A stretch of DNA of 52,627 bases, taken from contig JAFGGY010000027.1 in the NCBI GenBank assembly GCA_016930365.1, forward strand, positions 1 through 52,627, written 5' to 3'. The stretch's first letter is position 1. Each line of letters begins with the position of its first letter. The notes beneath the pieces were generated by a model that saw nothing but the letters and a program-made list of their open reading frames with translations, did not search any database and was not told where the DNA came from. Shown in pieces: positions 41,630 to 50,243 of the stretch. The translations under genes and the position numbers were made by a program. The DNA is from Prolixibacteraceae bacterium. Lineage in GTDB: Bacteria > Bacteroidota > Bacteroidia > Bacteroidales > Prolixibacteraceae.

Positions 41630-42988
41630 TCATTTTGATAGTAATTTCGAATAACAAGTATCAATTTTTTCGAAATCAAACAAATCAACAATACTATTCA
41701 TCTTCTCTGTTATCATATCGTTGCATAAATTACCAATGCTTCCCTCGTGGGTGTGATGCACATTTTTTTGAGGCACATATTCTCCATCAAGAATTTTTCG
41801 GGCAACCTGCTTATAGGCATCTCTGAACGGCACACCACTGCTTGCCAGCTTATTTACATCTTCGACACTAAAAATGAGGTCGTACTTTTTATCGTCGAGC
41901 ACATTTTCGTTCAATGTCATATTTTCGATGGCGTAAGCAGCTATTTGCAAGCAGCTTTTCAGTTCGTCGAAAGCCGGAATAAACACTTCCTTAATAATTT
42001 GCAGGTCACGAAAATATCCGCTGGGCAAATTGTTTGTCATTAAAACAATATCGTTGGGCAAGGCCTGAATTTTATTGCAATGAGCCCGCAGAAGTTCAAA
42101 CACATCGGGATTTTTTTTATGCGGCATAATGCTCGAACCGGTAGTCATATTGTCGGGCAACTTCACAAAACCAAAATTTTGGCTGGTAAACATGCACACA
42201 TCAAAAGCCAGCTTTGAAAGCGTTGACGCAATTGACGACAAGGCAAAAGCGATGGTTTTTTCAACCTTCCCACGCCCCATTTGAGCATACACCACGTTGT
42301 AGTTCATATTGTCGAAGCCCAACAGGTCGGTTGTCATTTGCCGGTTAAGCGGAAAACTTGAACCATACCCGGCCGCCGAGCCCAGTGGATTTTGATTGGT
42401 AATTTTCCAGGCGGCATTTAAGAGTTGCAAATCATCGGTAAGGCTCTCGGCATAAGCACCAAACCACAATCCAAACGACGAGGGCATGGCAACCTGCAGG
42501 TGCGTGTATCCCGGAATCAGAACATCTTTACTTTGGTTGCTGCGCCGAATGAGCAATGAGAAAAGCTTTTCGCTCAAGCCGGTTATTTCTTTAATTTCGT
42601 TACGGGCATACAATTTCAAATCCAAAAGAACCTGGTCGTTTCGCGAGCGACCGCTGTGTATTTTTTTGCCCATGTCGCCCAACGCCCGGGTAAGCATAAG
42701 CTCAACTTGCGAATGCACATCTTCAATTCCCTCTTCGATTTGAAACTGCCCCGAAACAGCAAGATGATAAATTTTGGTGAGTTCATTCAGAATTTCAGGC
42801 AACTCATCGTCGTCTATCAGTTGAATAGAGTGCAGCATTTTAACATGAGCCATTGAGCCCAACACATCGAAGGGCGTCAACACCAAATCGAGCTCGCGGT
42901 CTTTTCCGATGGTAAATTTTTCGATTAAGGCATCAACCGGAATGCCTTTTTCCCATATTTTTTCAACGTTATGTTTCAATTTGCTCAT
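41630..42988 (-). CDS. argH: Argininosuccinate lyase
   Basis: A 452-residue enzyme that splits argininosuccinate into arginine and fumarate. Fumarase/aspartase-superfamily blocks are DVHSQVELMLTRALGD, KIHSGRSRNDQVLLDLKLYA, GYTHLQVAMPSSFGLW, NPLGSAAGYGSSFPLNR and the signature TTGSSIMPHKKNPDVFEL, which carries the mobile catalytic loop. The ATG at 42988 (MSKLKHNVEKIWEKG) is chosen; the frame extends 8 codons further, but into the promoter leader. The neighbouring M20 deacylase may supply ornithine for the same pathway. No argG or argF is in the window. Confidence 0.96.
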   Translation of the reverse strand: MSKLKHNVEKIWEKGIPVDALIEKFTIGKDRELDLVLTPFDVLGSMAHVKMLHSIQLIDDDELPEILNELTKIYHLAVSGQFQIEEGIEDVHSQVELMLTRALGDMGKKIHSGRSRNDQVLLDLKLYARNEIKEITGLSEKLFSLLIRRSNQSKDVLIPGYTHLQVAMPSSFGLWFGAYAESLTDDLQLLNAAWKITNQNPLGSAAGYGSSFPLNRQMTTDLLGFDNMNYNVVYAQMGRGKVEKTIAFALSSIASTLSKLAFDVCMFTSQNFGFVKLPDNMTTGSSIMPHKKNPDVFELLRAHCNKIQALPNDIVLMTNNLPSGYFRDLQIIKEVFIPAFDELKSCLQIAAYAIENMTLNENVLDDKKYDLIFSVEDVNKLASSGVPFRDAYKQVARKILDGEYVPQKNVHHTHEGSIGNLCNDMITEKMNSIVDLFDFEKIDTCYSKLLSK

Positions 42989-43009
42989 TTTTATCATTTT
43001 TAAGCTTTG

Positions 43010-43017
43010 CAAAAATA
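43010..43017 (-). promoter_or_regulatory. -7 element for argH
   Basis: TATTTTTG on the minus strand, 21 bases before the argH ATG at 42988; supports this start over the one 8 codons upstream, which would begin inside the promoter spacing. No clear -33 element. Confidence 0.45.
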
Positions 43018-43153
43018 ATGAAATCTGCGAACTATCTTTCCGGGAGCAAACAATGTCCGATTTTTATGATAATTAACAAGTACTTTTCTTTGTTATTAAC
43101 AAAACATTACACTATATTTACCAGTCAGAGACCTAACCAATATATTATTTAAG

Positions 43154-44155
43154 ATGATTATACTGGCTTCATCACTCCAAACCATCGGTGCCGTTTACAG
43201 CAACAGCGAGAAACTTTTCATGTTAGCCATAACCATATGCACCTGTACATTAATTATTTGCATGTTTTGTTTTTTTAAACGACACCAGAAAACAGCCATG
43301 GAACTGGCGCGTGAAAAAGAAAAAAACAAAGCCAAAAAAGAAGAAAACAACATTCTGAAACGCGACATAAAAACCCGCACTGAAAATCTCGAAAAGGCTT
43401 TGCAAAAAGCCGAAGAAGCCAACCACTTAAAAACTTTGTTTTTAGCCAACATGAGTCACGAGATTCGCACGCCGCTTAACAGCATTATGGGTTTCTCGGA
43501 GCTTATAATAGACCGGCAATACGATAATGATTCAAAAGAAATATTTTCGAAACAAATTGAGCACAACAGCCTTCACCTGCTAAACCTGATGGATCAGATT
43601 TTTCATTTATCGATTATCGAAACCGGCAAAATCAACATCGATTTACAGGAAATTGACCTGAAAAAAATGCTCGAAAAACTGAAAAACAAAACCATTGAAA
43701 CAATAAAACACTGCAACAAAAACATCGAATTTAAACTACAGGCACAACCCGGTTTTATACTTTATTCCGACAAAGCCAAGGTGAAATTAATTCTGAAAAA
43801 CCTGCTCAACAACGCCATAAAATTCACCGATTCGGGATATATAAGCCTTACATGCAAACGAATAAACGAGATGTATCTATTCGAGGTGAGAGACACCGGT
43901 TGTGGACTACGCGAAGACGAATACGAACTTATTTTCGATCCGTTCACCCAGAGCTCTGAAACATTGAAGAAGATAAAAGGAGGCTCGGGGCTTGGGCTTG
44001 CCAACGTAAAAAATTACGTTATTTTACTGGGGGGAAAAGTATGGTGCGAAAAAAATACGCCACTTGGCTCGGTGTTTAGCTTTACACTTCCCCTACCATC
44101 AAATGTTTGCCAGGTAAAAAACACCGAAAAACAATATTCATTATTCAAGAATTAA
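43154..44155 (+). CDS. Sensor histidine kinase, orphan
   Basis: A 333-residue kinase. One membrane segment (about 21-41) leaves a very short outside part, so there is no obvious extracellular sensor. A charged coiled coil (45-95) links to the dimerisation domain with His102 in NMSHEIRTPLNSIMGF. The ATP-binding domain has the N box LLNNAIKFTDSGY, G1 in VRDTGCGL, the F box FDPFTQ and G2 in GGSGLGLANV. No receiver domain or regulator gene is adjacent, so its partner is elsewhere. Its 3' end overlaps that of the convergent deacylase gene by 15 bases, so the last five residues are antisense to that gene's tail. Confidence 0.92.
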   Translation: MIILASSLQTIGAVYSNSEKLFMLAITICTCTLIICMFCFFKRHQKTAMELAREKEKNKAKKEENNILKRDIKTRTENLEKALQKAEEANHLKTLFLANMSHEIRTPLNSIMGFSELIIDRQYDNDSKEIFSKQIEHNSLHLLNLMDQIFHLSIIETGKINIDLQEIDLKKMLEKLKNKTIETIKHCNKNIEFKLQAQPGFILYSDKAKVKLILKNLLNNAIKFTDSGYISLTCKRINEMYLFEVRDTGCGLREDEYELIFDPFTQSSETLKKIKGGSGLGLANVKNYVILLGGKVWCEKNTPLGSVFSFTLPLPSNVCQVKNTEKQYSLFKN

Positions 44156-45208
44156 ACCATCGAGCAGCTGGATATATCGTTCGATACCACTTCGAATTTC
44201 GTGTAAATAAATGAACTCGTTGGCTGTATGTGAGCGGGCTGAATCGCCTGGCCCCATTTTAACCGAGCGGAAATTCATAAGCGATTGGTCGCTTAAGGTA
44301 GGCGACCCATAACAACGAATACCCATGTTTTTCACTTTTTGAACAAAGGGATGATCGAGATTGATGCCCGATGAGTTGAGTCTGCGCGATCGGGCTTTCA
44401 CATCACAGTTTAAAAGGGCTAAAATCTCGTCGATAATTTCGTGATTGGTATAGCATTCGTTTGTACGCACATCCACAACAAACTTACAAATATCGGGCAC
44501 TACGTTATGCTGAAACCCGGCATCAATCTGGGTAACCGTCATTTTAACCTCGCCCAGCAAATCGGAAACGCGGCTAAATTGGTAATTTTTTATTTTTTGT
44601 ATCTCGTCAATAGCCAGATAAATGCTGTTTACGCCCTCGTTTCGGGCAGCATGGCCGGCTTTTCCATGCACCGCACAATCGAGCACCATTAGTCCCTTTT
44701 CGGCCACAGCCAATTCCATTTGAGTTGGTTCGCCCACAATGGCAAAATCAACCCTGTCGAGCACTTTCACCAGACTTTCCATTCCATTTTTTCCTGAACT
44801 TTCTTCCTCAGCTGTTGCAGCATAAATAAGATTAAAGGGTAAATCATTCTTCGAATAAAAATAAAGGAACACCGCCATTAGCGACACCAGTGGAGCTCCC
44901 GCGTCGTTGCTGCCCAATCCAATAAGTTTTTCACCTTCGCAGCTTGCTTTAAAGGGGTCGTAAACCCAGCCATCGACCGGCTTAACTGTATCGATATGCG
45001 AGTTGAGTAAAATCACCGGCAAATCGGGTCTCCAATGTTTATTCGTACTCCAGGTATTATTCTTCAGGGTTTGATACTGAACATTGTATTTCTGCAAATG
45101 TTGCCTGATTTTTTCGGCAGCCTTTTCTTCTTTTCCGGATAATGACGGGGTTTCAATTAACTGTTTCAGAAGTGAAACGCTATCGGTATAAAGATGGTCA
45201 ATTTCCAT
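44141..45208 (-). CDS. M20-family deacylase (ArgE/DapE-like), probable acetyl- or succinylornithine deacetylase
   Basis: A 355-residue di-zinc metallohydrolase. Metal and catalytic residues are visible: His71 and Asp73 in LNSHIDTVKP, Asp102 in GSNDAGAP, the Glu pair in AATAEEESSGK, a Glu ligand in IVGEPTQMELA, and the C-terminal His in SARSHTANEF. The short length and sequence style match the Bacteroidetes ArgE type, which in some relatives uses N-succinylornithine. Location near argH supports a role in arginine synthesis, although the histidine kinase lies between. DapE activity cannot be excluded. It is expressed from its own promoter. Confidence 0.85.
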   Translation of the reverse strand: MEIDHLYTDSVSLLKQLIETPSLSGKEEKAAEKIRQHLQKYNVQYQTLKNNTWSTNKHWRPDLPVILLNSHIDTVKPVDGWVYDPFKASCEGEKLIGLGSNDAGAPLVSLMAVFLYFYSKNDLPFNLIYAATAEEESSGKNGMESLVKVLDRVDFAIVGEPTQMELAVAEKGLMVLDCAVHGKAGHAARNEGVNSIYLAIDEIQKIKNYQFSRVSDLLGEVKMTVTQIDAGFQHNVVPDICKFVVDVRTNECYTNHEIIDEILALLNCDVKARSRRLNSSGINLDHPFVQKVKNMGIRCYGSPTLSDQSLMNFRSVKMGPGDSARSHTANEFIYLHEIRSGIERYIQLLDGLILE

Positions 45209-45225
45209 TTCAAGTTGGTTTTCGG

Positions 45226-45256
45226 CTAAATTAGATACAATCGCCGAAATATCAAA
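45226..45256 (-). promoter_or_regulatory. Promoter of the M20 deacylase gene
   Basis: On the minus strand TTTG (45253-45256) and TAATTTAG (45226-45233, one mismatch to TAnnTTTG) are exactly 19 bases apart, 17 bases before the ATG. Confidence 0.6.
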
Positions 45257-45277
45257 TCAAAATCTGAAAATGAAGCG

Positions 45278-48200
45278 CTATTTCACGATAACCTTCTCTT
45301 TCAGGTAATGTTCTTTCGAACGCAGCAAAAGCACATATGTGCCGCTTTTCAGTCCTTCAATATCGATTACCGAGAACGATTTTTCGAGACGTCCATTTAA
45401 TTGCATCTGCCCCATAATGTTCAACAAAGAATAATCGAGCGGAAAATCGGCTTCGCCATCAAGCATAATATGTAAACGATCGTTGGCCGGATTTGGGAAC
45501 ACCTCAACAGCAAGCGACTCAAACTCATCAATGTCGAGCGGAAAGCTTACCACAAAGCGAAAATCGACACTCGCAGGCAAATAGTTATTATTACCCGGAT
45601 GACTAACGGTGATAAGGGCTTCGCCACGATCGACCACCACAATTGAATCGGCTTCAACACGGATTACATCGGGATTAGACGATGAAAAATCAAAGCCCCG
45701 AAGCCCCGACGAAGCATAAAAATCGCTCATAAGAATAAGCTGACGGGTAGTAATTGAATCGGGCAAGGTGGTTTCGATAAACTGGCCTGCTTTCTGAACA
45801 TAAAGCATTTGCGAAACCGTATCAGCAGCCCGATAACAAGCATCGCCTTGCTGTATAGCTGCAATTGAGCAAACACCTGCTCCTTTAACAACGATACGGT
45901 TGGAATCGATTTGTGCCACACTTGAATCGGACGAAACATAGCGAACCGGCAACCCCGATGACGAAACAGCCAATAGTTCGACGCCGTCACCGCCATACAC
46001 CAGGGTATCGAGGGTTTCGAAGCTGATATGCTGTAAACTTTTTTCAACCACCAGGGTAAGCGTATCATAAACTTCATTCCAATATTCGTTGCCCGACTGA
46101 CTTACAACCAGCAAGCCAACTCCGGGCTCTTTCACCTCAATCTTATTGTTTTGAATCGAAGCCAACTCCGGGTCAACATAAACCGGCAGTACAGTTAATC
46201 CACTGCCAGCCGAAGCTTCAACCACAAAAGCTTCATCGCCATAACGTTTATAAATTGTATCGGCAGCATCGATATGTTGAATGCCTTTCTGCACAACAAT
46301 TTCGACTAAGGTATCGGCCGGAAGCCACAAATCGTTGCCAGGGTTACTGATGTGCAACCAGACGCTTCCAACCCCCGTAGCTACCAGGGTATTATTTTCG
46401 ACCTGAACAACCGTAGTGTCATCAGAAACGACAGAATAAGAAAGACTATCATCCGGATGAATGATAAATTCGAGCTCATCGCCGTAGCGAAACATCGAAT
46501 CCATTTGAATCTCAACAAGCTGCTGTCCTTTTTCAATCTGAACAATCATATATTTATAATCGGCAGGCGCGTAACAGGCGTTGCCGTCCTGTATAGCCCA
46601 TACAGCATGTGCATTGGTTGTTTTCTTCACAAATAACGAATCGCCAAGCACTTCGAGTACATCATCATTATGTGTACCGAAACGCAGGGGTAATCCCGAC
46701 GACGAAAGCCCTTCGAAACGATAAGGCTCGGCACGGTAAGTCAGCAAAGGCTTTTTCTCTTCGAAGCCCTGTATTCCGACAGATAAAACCTCCTGTGGTT
46801 TTTTCCCAACACCAAACCATTCGCTGTAGATACTTGAGTTTACAACATTGTCGCCACCGCTGCCAACATCGGTAACCGTCTCGACCACACGCAACTGCAT
46901 ACCACAATACTGTTCGCCAATATAAATCGATTCGCTGCTTTCGGGAACATCAAACACCGAATCGCCATCGGTCCACTGCCACTGATATGCATATTCAAAC
47001 CCGGAACCAACCAGATTATCAATAGTATCGGCCCACTCGCCCTGCTGTGGTGAGATACTTACACCAAAAACAGGCAGGCTACTTACCCCCGGCAATTGTA
47101 TATTTACCGGTGCATCGTTTACAGGTCGCACATCGAAAAAGGCAACGGCCTCAAGACTTGTATCGTACCCATCGCTCACCCTTACACTAACCCGGCGCTG
47201 CAAATCAGCATCGGGAGCATCGTTATCCGAATAAAACTCAACAGCACGCAAAACACTACACCACTGAGCATTGCTACTCAATGAACTATTTTCAATAACC
47301 ATCGAATCGGTATATTCGCCATACACCTGTAAATCGGGCGATATATTCCGGACTACCAAGTATTCATTTTCATTTTCGCGAACATCAATTTGTATAATGA
47401 CTCGCTGCATAACATCGCCATCGGCATCGCTTATTTCGACATCAACATCGGCAATAATGCCTCCCGACTGCTGCTCGTAAACTTCAGACCAATAATGATT
47501 TCCATATTTACCCGAGCTGTTATCGGCATCCAAATCGATGGTAGGAGGCTGATTTGTAGTAACAAAAAACGATTGCCCGGAATAAGCACGCCCCACTGAA
47601 TTATCGGCAAAAAAACGATAGTAAATGGTATCGGGCCCTGGCAAATCATTTAATCGAATGCTAAAATCGCACACACAATCCCAGCTTCCCACTTCGGATA
47701 CTTCGATAGCTGTTTCGACATTAAAACCACTGTTTTGCGACCATAATACTCCACGCCTGGTAATGTAATCATCGTTAACTTTGTGTATAAAACCAGTTAC
47801 TACAGCACTAGCTCGCTTAATGCTGTCGATTCCGCTTAAAGCCAGTTCGGGAAGGCCTGGAAGTGTTTCAAAATGAAGCTCTTCGCCATACCCCACGCCA
47901 TCGTCGGTAATGGCATAAGCCCTGGCATAATAGGTAGAATAAGGTTGAAGTCCGCTTAGCTGGGCTTCAAAATCGGCATCACTGCCAAATACCTGCCGGG
48001 TATGGTCGGATAAATTCACACCGGGGCGACTGTCCCAGCAAATGCCTTTTTCGGTAATACTGCTTCCCTTGTCGTCAACAATTCGGCCACAAATTGTAGC
48101 TGCATCCGATGTTACGACAGACACTCCACATGTTTCGACCACGGGAGGCATTCCCTGTGTAGTAAACGACCAAACAGGCGATACGCTGGTATGACTGCCG

Positions 48201-50059
48201 TCGGAGGCTTCGACTTTCCAATAATATTTTGTTTTATGCTGAAGTTGACCGGGATTGTGAAAGCGATCGAAGGTAGAACCGACCAATGTGGGCGAAGAAT
48301 TCTCACCAAAATAAACTGAATATACTACATCGTCGCCATTTGGATCGCCGCCCTGCCATCTCAGCATCGGCGTTAATTCAACCGCCGTTGCGTTGTTTGC
48401 AGGCGTTGGCACCGATGGCTCGTATGGTGCAAGATTTACCGCTCCACCGGTTATTACCACATCATCGACAAACATCCACTGCTCGCGCGAGTAATCGAAA
48501 TTTTGCTGTACAAACATTAAACGAACAACTTGCCCTGCATACGCCGAGATATCCTGGTGAAAATTCATCCATTCGTCGTCGTCAAAATCACCATCAAAGA
48601 AAGTAATCAGGGGCTCATCGCCGTGTTCGGGCATCAGTAATGCTTTTTGAGTATTTAAGCCCGCAGCCTGGTCGGTAAATCTTTTCACCCAAAAATCAAG
48701 AACACCATCATCGGGAACCACAAAGGTGAGGTTGGCCACATTAAGCGAATGCGATGAAAAACCAGACTGCGACAGGCGCACGGCATAAGTCCCGGAATGA
48801 GCGTCGGCTGCTGTACGTTCAGCCTTCCCGAAAAGAGAAAAACCGTTTAAGCCCGATTCAAAACTTTGCGTATAAGGAATAGAAATAGGTGCTGTTTGAA
48901 CGGGTTCAATACCAAAAATTGCCGACTGATTGGTAGTGTAATCCCGACCAGCTGGCTCCAGTGCCGTTAATAAAAAATAACCGTCGGCTTCTTCTTTCCA
49001 GCTCAATTCCCAGTACTTGCCCCAGCCCCAGTTAAAGTGGAAATAATCGCCCGACGAATAACCGTCGCAAACGAAAGCATGACCACTTGTAAGCGAAGCA
49101 TTGTAGCCCGAGTAAATAACTGGCCGTCCGTTGTCAATTTCATTACGCAGCATTTGTTTCCAAAGCAAATCGCTGTCCCATTCATTTTTATCCGACAAAA
49201 AAATCGTGGTATTGTATTTAAAAAAATCGGTTAATGCATCGCGGGCATCTGATAAATATGCCCCAGATGCACCGGGACCAAAATCCATATTAACAGCCAC
49301 CGCGGCATGGTAACTAATTTCCTGAACTTCGGAATTACCTGAAGTTAGATGATTGGGCATGGCATCCCAGTCGTATGTGGCGTTTTCGAAATTGGCATAC
49401 TGCGTTCCATAATCGGAATGGTTGTAAGAATGCTCGCCTGTTCCACTTAGCGGATACTCCCAGTATTTCATTACCTGCGCCATAGCGGTGGCTACGCAAC
49501 CAATCCACACATGGCCGTTTGTGGTTGAACTTGTCGCATCGGTCGGAGCCATCTCGTTGTAATATTTTCCCTGATTCCAGGTAGTTGACAAAAGCGGACC
49601 GGCACTTGCCATCGATGATTTGAGCTTTGTGATATCTGCATTGGCCGATTTCAGAACCGACCATTTGGCATTTAAATCAGGAGTAGGCTGATAACTTTCA
49701 TCGTCTTTCACGGTTCGTATTTCATTTTTTAACCCGTTCACCCAGCCCTCAAGCTGTATTGGCATCATCTCTACATTGAAACCCGATTTATCGGAATACC
49801 CCAGCACCGGTTCGGTTTTGCTGCTGGCGGAAACCATCACCCATCCGGCAGGTTTAAACGAAACAATATAAATCAGGTCATCGCCTGAATCGTTAATCGT
49901 TTCAATGCTTGAAATATCTTTTGAAATATAACTTTTTTCGCTGTACGCATTCAGCCAGTTCAATGCGATATGACTGGCTTCTGCCTCGGAAACAGTTTCG
50001 GCATAAACGCCCGGCAACTGAATGATTATCCAAAGCAGTATCAGTAAAATCTTCTTCAT
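45278..50059 (-). CDS. Secreted C10 (streptopain-like) cysteine protease with T9SS sorting domain
   Basis: A 1593-residue secreted protease. The signal peptide (1-20) ends in GVYA. Residues 21-150 form the inhibitory propeptide typical of streptopain (SEAEASHIALNWL, DLIYIVSFKPAGWVMVSAS). The C10 domain (155-385) has nucleophile Cys188 in WIGCVATAMAQVMKYW, His327 in SGHAFVCDGY and the HFNWGWG block. Next come a jelly-roll/MAM-like domain (about 393-545), fibronectin-III-like modules (about 548-830) and a cadherin-like DADGD segment. Several Big_2-like repeats follow (SSGLPVRYVSSDSSVAQIDS). The last 80 residues, FPNPANDRLHIMLDG to LKSGTYVLLLRSKEHY and KVIVK, are a type A sorting domain, which directs export by the type IX system and surface anchoring. 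No inhibitor gene is adjacent. Confidence 0.93.
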   Translation of the reverse strand: MKKILLILLWIIIQLPGVYAETVSEAEASHIALNWLNAYSEKSYISKDISSIETINDSGDDLIYIVSFKPAGWVMVSASSKTEPVLGYSDKSGFNVEMMPIQLEGWVNGLKNEIRTVKDDESYQPTPDLNAKWSVLKSANADITKLKSSMASAGPLLSTTWNQGKYYNEMAPTDATSSTTNGHVWIGCVATAMAQVMKYWEYPLSGTGEHSYNHSDYGTQYANFENATYDWDAMPNHLTSGNSEVQEISYHAAVAVNMDFGPGASGAYLSDARDALTDFFKYNTTIFLSDKNEWDSDLLWKQMLRNEIDNGRPVIYSGYNASLTSGHAFVCDGYSSGDYFHFNWGWGKYWELSWKEEADGYFLLTALEPAGRDYTTNQSAIFGIEPVQTAPISIPYTQSFESGLNGFSLFGKAERTAADAHSGTYAVRLSQSGFSSHSLNVANLTFVVPDDGVLDFWVKRFTDQAAGLNTQKALLMPEHGDEPLITFFDGDFDDDEWMNFHQDISAYAGQVVRLMFVQQNFDYSREQWMFVDDVVITGGAVNLAPYEPSVPTPANNATAVELTPMLRWQGGDPNGDDVVYSVYFGENSSPTLVGSTFDRFHNPGQLQHKTKYYWKVEASDGSHTSVSPVWSFTTQGMPPVVETCGVSVVTSDAATICGRIVDDKGSSITEKGICWDSRPGVNLSDHTRQVFGSDADFEAQLSGLQPYSTYYARAYAITDDGVGYGEELHFETLPGLPELALSGIDSIKRASAVVTGFIHKVNDDYITRRGVLWSQNSGFNVETAIEVSEVGSWDCVCDFSIRLNDLPGPDTIYYRFFADNSVGRAYSGQSFFVTTNQPPTIDLDADNSSGKYGNHYWSEVYEQQSGGIIADVDVEISDADGDVMQRVIIQIDVRENENEYLVVRNISPDLQVYGEYTDSMVIENSSLSSNAQWCSVLRAVEFYSDNDAPDADLQRRVSVRVSDGYDTSLEAVAFFDVRPVNDAPVNIQLPGVSSLPVFGVSISPQQGEWADTIDNLVGSGFEYAYQWQWTDGDSVFDVPESSESIYIGEQYCGMQLRVVETVTDVGSGGDNVVNSSIYSEWFGVGKKPQEVLSVGIQGFEEKKPLLTYRAEPYRFEGLSSSGLPLRFGTHNDDVLEVLGDSLFVKKTTNAHAVWAIQDGNACYAPADYKYMIVQIEKGQQLVEIQMDSMFRYGDELEFIIHPDDSLSYSVVSDDTTVVQVENNTLVATGVGSVWLHISNPGNDLWLPADTLVEIVVQKGIQHIDAADTIYKRYGDEAFVVEASAGSGLTVLPVYVDPELASIQNNKIEVKEPGVGLLVVSQSGNEYWNEVYDTLTLVVEKSLQHISFETLDTLVYGGDGVELLAVSSSGLPVRYVSSDSSVAQIDSNRIVVKGAGVCSIAAIQQGDACYRAADTVSQMLYVQKAGQFIETTLPDSITTRQLILMSDFYASSGLRGFDFSSSNPDVIRVEADSIVVVDRGEALITVSHPGNNNYLPASVDFRFVVSFPLDIDEFESLAVEVFPNPANDRLHIMLDGEADFPLDYSLLNIMGQMQLNGRLEKSFSVIDIEGLKSGTYVLLLRSKEHYLKEKVIVK

Positions 50060-50082
50060 TCGATCCTTTTAAAACTTGAAAT

Positions 50083-50158
50083 GTGGAGTGGAAGACCTCC
50101 ACGTACCTGTTTATAATTATCCCTGTCGCAAAATAGGTGATATTCTGTTAAAAGACAA
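50083..50158 (-). promoter_or_regulatory. Promoter and leader hairpin of the C10 protease gene
   Basis: On the minus strand TTG (50156-50158) and TATTTTG (50129-50135) are 20 bases apart, a near match to the Bacteroidetes consensus. In the leader GTGGAG (50097-50102) pairs with CTCCAC (50083-50088) around 8 bases. The hairpin ends 23 bases before the ATG and could affect translation. Confidence 0.45.
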
Positions 50159-50188
50159 TAATCCGAAGTAAAAAACCACTCAATTAAC

Positions 50189-50221
50189 AAAAAAAAGGCT
50201 GCAAAACATTGTTCCACAGCC
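50189..50221 (-). terminator. Rho-independent terminator of lon
   Basis: On the minus strand GGCTGTGGAAC and GTTTTGCAGCC form an 11-pair stem (three G-U pairs) with an AAT loop, followed by eight T residues. It starts 22 bases after the lon stop. Confidence 0.85.
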
Positions 50222-50243
50222 CTTCACTTTATTTGCGTTTAAA

